A stretch of 64,000 nucleotides of DNA. It comes from Filobasidium wieringae (lineage: Eukaryota > Basidiomycota > Tremellomycetes > Filobasidiales > Filobasidiaceae). Below are positions 60,303-64,000 of this stretch, piece after piece (positions within the stretch are counted from its first letter, which is position 1; each line of letters starts with the position of its first letter). The notes under the pieces were generated by a model. It ran no database searches. It worked only from the letters and a program-made list of their open reading frames with translations, and was not told the origin of the DNA. Both the position numbers and the translations under genes were made by a program. The DNA lies in NCBI GenBank assembly GCA_001600055.1, contig BCIV01000010.1, positions 310,001 through 374,000 of the forward strand. The letters are read 5' to 3'.

Positions 60303-63300
60303 CTAGCTGAACAGTGGTTTTGGTCTCGTGTTCTCGTCGACATTATTCGATCTCATCGCTGCCAATACCTTTGGGGTCAATATCGTTCGCGTTGGCGTGA
60401 AGCCCAACCTAGGTTCGAATCGCTTCAGTGGTGTACGATTCATATCAAAGGGACTCGGGGCAATGACCACCTCAGGAGCGGTGGCAGTCTTCTTAGTAGG
60501 CGTGCCCGTTTCCCTAGAACGCTTTTGGCCTGCTAGAACTGCTGGTGATCCTCCAAGATTGCCCAACACCTGAGGGGCTGGCGCCTGTGCTGGGACGTCG
60601 GCAAGTGTTTTGATCTTGCGCTCCAGCTTGTCGACCTTTCGCTGGAGTTGCGCTTTGGCTTTGCTCGCATTACGTACTTCAGCCATCTGCTCTTCTAAAT
60701 CGATCTGAACAGCTTCAAGTTGTTTCTCGAGGCCTGGGCACATGTTTCGATTAGTACCAGGGGACGGGTAACCACGACCGAGACATGCTTACGTGTCACA
60801 TCGTCTGTCGACAAGGCTGCTTCCCGAGTGAGGTTCTCGATCTGAGTTTGAAGCTGTCGGGATCGCTCTACTATTCCCACTTGCTCTGAAGTAGTCTGCT
60901 CCAACAGTGCCTGCAATCGAGCGCTCTCCGTAACCGCCTTTGTCGTCTGCGTGAGCTCTGCAGCGAGCTGTTGCCGCAATCCATCGATCTCCTTGTCTCT
61001 GCAAATAGGCCATCATTAGAACGTGGAAAGTCCAACGACACGAACGAGACTTACCTCTTCGCGAAATCGATCTCAAGCTGTTCTCTAGCTGCATCGGCAG
61101 CGGAGGCGGCATTACGTGTCTCTTTCACTTCAGTAATGTGCTCTTCGAGTTGCTTCGAGAGCTTGTTATACTCAGCCTGCCAATTGGTAGACGCCTGCAA
61201 AGCATCCGACAACTCTCGCTCCATCGCCGCCTTTGTGGCGTTCAACTCATCTGTTACAGAGTCATGTTCCGTGATCTGGGCTAGCAATCGGTCGATCTCC
61301 ATCAGGGCTGCGTCGCGTTTGAGCTCGAGATCAGTTGCCCCAAGGGAGGCGGTGGATACCTCACTAGTCAACGCCGTCACTTGATGGTGGACCAAACCCA
61401 GCTGATCTTCCATCTCGGAGGTCCTTGACAAAAATTCGGTTTTCTCAGCTCCCAAGGCGGCGGCGAGTTCGACATGCTGGTCACGATCGTGCGATATCCG
61501 GGCGATCTCTTCCTTAGTCAAGGCCAAGTCACGTTCATGGGCAACGACTAGTCGCTGTTGAGATGCAGCCGCCTGTCGAGCTTCCTTCAAAAGTTCGGCC
61601 ATCGAGTTTACATTTGCCACCAGCTCTGCCTTTTCGGTTTCGGCTTTGCCCATTAAAGCCAGATGCTCGGCTTGTGCGCTGGAGATATTGGAACGCAAAG
61701 CTTCGCAAGTCATATGTAACGCTTCGAGATCGCTTCTCAGGCCGATCTCTTCCTCTGCTGATTTGCTGTCTAAACGGGAATGCTCCTGGGCCAACTGGCG
61801 GAGCTCATCTTGCACCGAGGCTAATTCAGCTTGTTTTGCCTCGACATCTTGCGAGAGAGCTGCAACCTTGTTGGTCTCAGACGCTAGATTCCTCTCTGCA
61901 GTCTCTAGCTTTGCAGTCAACTCCTCCAGACGAAGCTGGCCTTGACGAATCCCGTTTTGAAGGTCTTCTGATTCGGCTCGAGCGGCCTCGCTTGCTTCTG
62001 CTAACCTGGAGTAAAGCTCCATCACCAGGTCCTTTTGTTGCGACAATTCCAGCGCCGATTCTTCTTGAGCCTCTTGTAAACGGGTTGCATCAGACGACGC
62101 GCAAGCCAGCTCGGCAGTAGCACGATTAAGCGAATCCTCCATCGATTTGGTTTCGCTTCGCAACTTTTCAACAGCCTCTGCGTGAGCTTCTTGCTGTGCT
62201 TCGATACTGGCAGTTAGATCCCTGATCTTATCCTCCAGCTCAATGATCGCTGTCTCATGCTTAGACGCCAGCTGTGATAAATCGTCGAGGCTCTCGGCTT
62301 TCAGACGAGCAATCTCTTCAGTCAACTGTTTGATCTTCTCCGTCGACACAGTCTCTGCTCGATTGTGCTTCATTTCGAGTTCTGACAACTGGTTCTCCTT
62401 CAGCGTATTCGCAAAGTCGATTTGCTCTTGTAGTACGACACATCGTTGACTTGCTGTTTCTACTTGTGTCTGTAGTTTCTTAGCTTCCTGCAAATGAGTG
62501 TTGACGGAATCCTGCAGGGAAGCGATAATCGTATCTCTTTCTTCCAATCGAGCTGTATGCCTTACGAGGTCGGTCTTGAGTTCGTCTACCTCCCTTTCTT
62601 TATCGGAAACTGCCTCGTTCAAGGCTACGATCGTCTCTTCGTACTCGGCAATGGATTCGTTGGCCATTTCCAGGTTCATTTCAACCTTTTGCAGTTTGGC
62701 CTGCTCGACGGCTATCTGGTTAGTTCGCCTCGAAACTTTCCCTTCCAGCTCCCGCGCACTGTTCTGCAGATGCACCAATTTGTCTTCTGTGGAATCCGTA
62801 TTAGCAATACGAAGCTCCTCTTGTAGTTCTCGAATCTGGGTCTCCTTCTTGGAAACATCCTGTAGGAACGTCTTTATTTTATCTTCCACGCTGGCCTTAG
62901 TATCTAACAGATCATCGTACTCCAGCTGCAAAGCAGCAAAGTCGTCTTCAGTCCTGGTGAGTTTTTGCTGCAGCTGAGATTCGGAGTCCACATTGCGGTC
63001 TCTTTCCTCTTGAAGTAGAGTCTCGACCTCGGCAAGCTCTCGGCGTCCACGTTCTACTGCGGCTTCCGCGATAGTGGCTGCCGTCTTGTTGTCAACTAGA
63101 GCCTTGTCGAGGATATTATGTTCGACGTCAGCGAACTCTAGCAGACGCTGGCTTTCTTCAAGACTCTCTCTCAGCGCTGTTAATTCCGACTCCTTCTTCA
63201 ACTTGAAGTGATCTAGCTCAAGTTGCGATGTCTCATAGTCAGCCAAGCTTTGTCGGTGCTGCTCTGTAAGCTTTTGTAACGACAACGCTTGGCTTGTTAT

Positions 63301-63964
63301 TTCAGCTCGCAAGCCATCTACCAAATCCTTTCCCTGCGCTTCCATCTTCATGTTCTGGGATATCTTCTCTAGCTCTGCAACTTTTTCCTGCAGATCGTGA
63401 AGCTCTTGGTCGGATTCTGTGATTTGCGCAAGAAGCTCTCTAAACGAATTCAACGTTGTTATTACTTTGGTCACAGAAAGGGTCGGACGATGCTTAAACT
63501 TACTGCACTTCCGCGTCTTTCTGATGGATATTCTCGTTCTTCTCCTTCAGCTGTGCATGGGCCTTCAACTTTGCTGCTTGATTTTCGTTTTGCAGCAGTT
63601 CGTATGTCTTCTGCATCGCCAGGATCTCTGCCTGAGCCCGTTGCGATTCCCCTTTTGCAGTGTTCAGCTCGTCTGCTATACTGGTTTGTTCATCTGTCAG
63701 CGTTTGAAGATTTCTCTTGAGTTCCTCTAGTTGATGTTCCAGTTCCGCAGCCCGCACATTGCTCTCTATTAATCTCTTCGCCTGATCATCTCGCTCTGCG
63801 GCGACTTTCTCGTCATCACCAGCTCGAACAGCAATGTCACTCTGACAAGCAAGTGCTGCCGAGAGCTTCAAAGTAAGTTCCCCGACGCTAGCTTCTTTCG
63901 TGGCCAGATCGAGTTTCATAGCCGACAAGACTTCACTTTGACTCGCTAGACAGCTTCGTAGTTC
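60303..63964 (-). CDS. Long coiled-coil protein, 3' part, 5' end beyond the window
   Basis: Exons visible are 63964-63504, 63439-61055, 60998-60793 and 60733-60303; the acceptor at 63965 shows that more coding sequence lies past the window edge. About 1160 residues are seen. Nearly all is coiled coil rich in Glu, Leu, Ala, Gln and Lys, with almost no Pro (LEEKVAELEKISQ-like heptads such as LQEKVAELEK, ELEDKIRDLTASIEAQQEA). The end is different: GNLGGSPAVLAGQKRSRE, a basic TPTKKTA, then RTPLKRFEPRLGFTPTRT and a final PKPLFS. This tail with TP sites looks like a nuclear or spindle-targeting region regulated by Cdk. Candidates are a spindle-pole, kinetochore or nuclear-basket protein, but coiled coils do not allow a family call. 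It converges on the glucosidase gene 145 bases away. Confidence 0.8.
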
Positions 63965-64000
63965 CTGTATGAGGACAACAAAGCATTAATAAGTTGTACT

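Overview
The window is nuclear DNA from a fungus, most likely a basidiomycete yeast of the Tremellomycetes. The evidence is very dense genes, many introns of about 55-70 bases with GT(A/G)AGT donors, long serine/proline-rich disordered proteins, and a fungal gene set (ATG16, ADE16/17, ERG10, NOP56, RhoGDI, a Rho GTPase, mitochondrial bS16m). I see no bacterial, viral or CRISPR features. I rebuilt exon structures by hand, from splice signals, reading-frame continuity and remembered family conservation; nothing was checked against a database. Coordinates marked as CDS run from start codon to stop codon and include introns.

Layout. 0.2-7.8 kb: a disordered protein, ATG16 (minus) and a large alpha/beta hydrolase with a disordered N-terminus. 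8-10.3 kb: an allantoate-permease-type MFS transporter in 12 exons. 10.9-13.2 kb: ADE16/17. 13.3-16.0 kb: a microcephalin-like BRCT protein (minus). 16.9-19.6 kb: an EEIG1/EHBP1-type NT-C2 protein. 19.6-21.8 kb: an AT-richer island with a small TET/JBP-like 2OG-Fe(II) oxygenase, three short tandem repeats and a basic/Ser-rich ORF, probably derived from a mobile element. 21.8-26.5 kb: a small complex-I-type protein, WRAP73 and acetyl-CoA acetyltransferase. 27.5-34 kb: a Rho GTPase, NOP56, a WRAP53/TCAB1-like WD40 protein and an unknown protein. 35.5-39.4 kb: a short-form tRNase Z whose 3' end overlaps PUS3. 40-54 kb: a disordered phospho-target protein, RhoGDI, a small membrane protein, a PP1-scaffold (Bni4-like) protein, an acidic protein and bS16m. 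54-64 kb: another disordered protein, a secreted GH3 beta-glucosidase and the 3' part of a long coiled-coil gene that leaves the window.

There is no operon-like logic, but some functions cluster. tRNase Z and Pus3 both act on tRNA and physically overlap; alternative 3' splice sites 4 bases apart would produce either an RGG-tailed tRNase Z or an in-frame tRNase Z-Pus3 fusion. NOP56 and the WRAP53-like gene (both small-RNP factors) are neighbours on one strand. A Rho GTPase and RhoGDI lie 16 kb apart. Four introns that must be spliced to keep conserved protein sequence use a GCAAGT (GC-AG) donor, and several coding exons are only 7-18 bases long.
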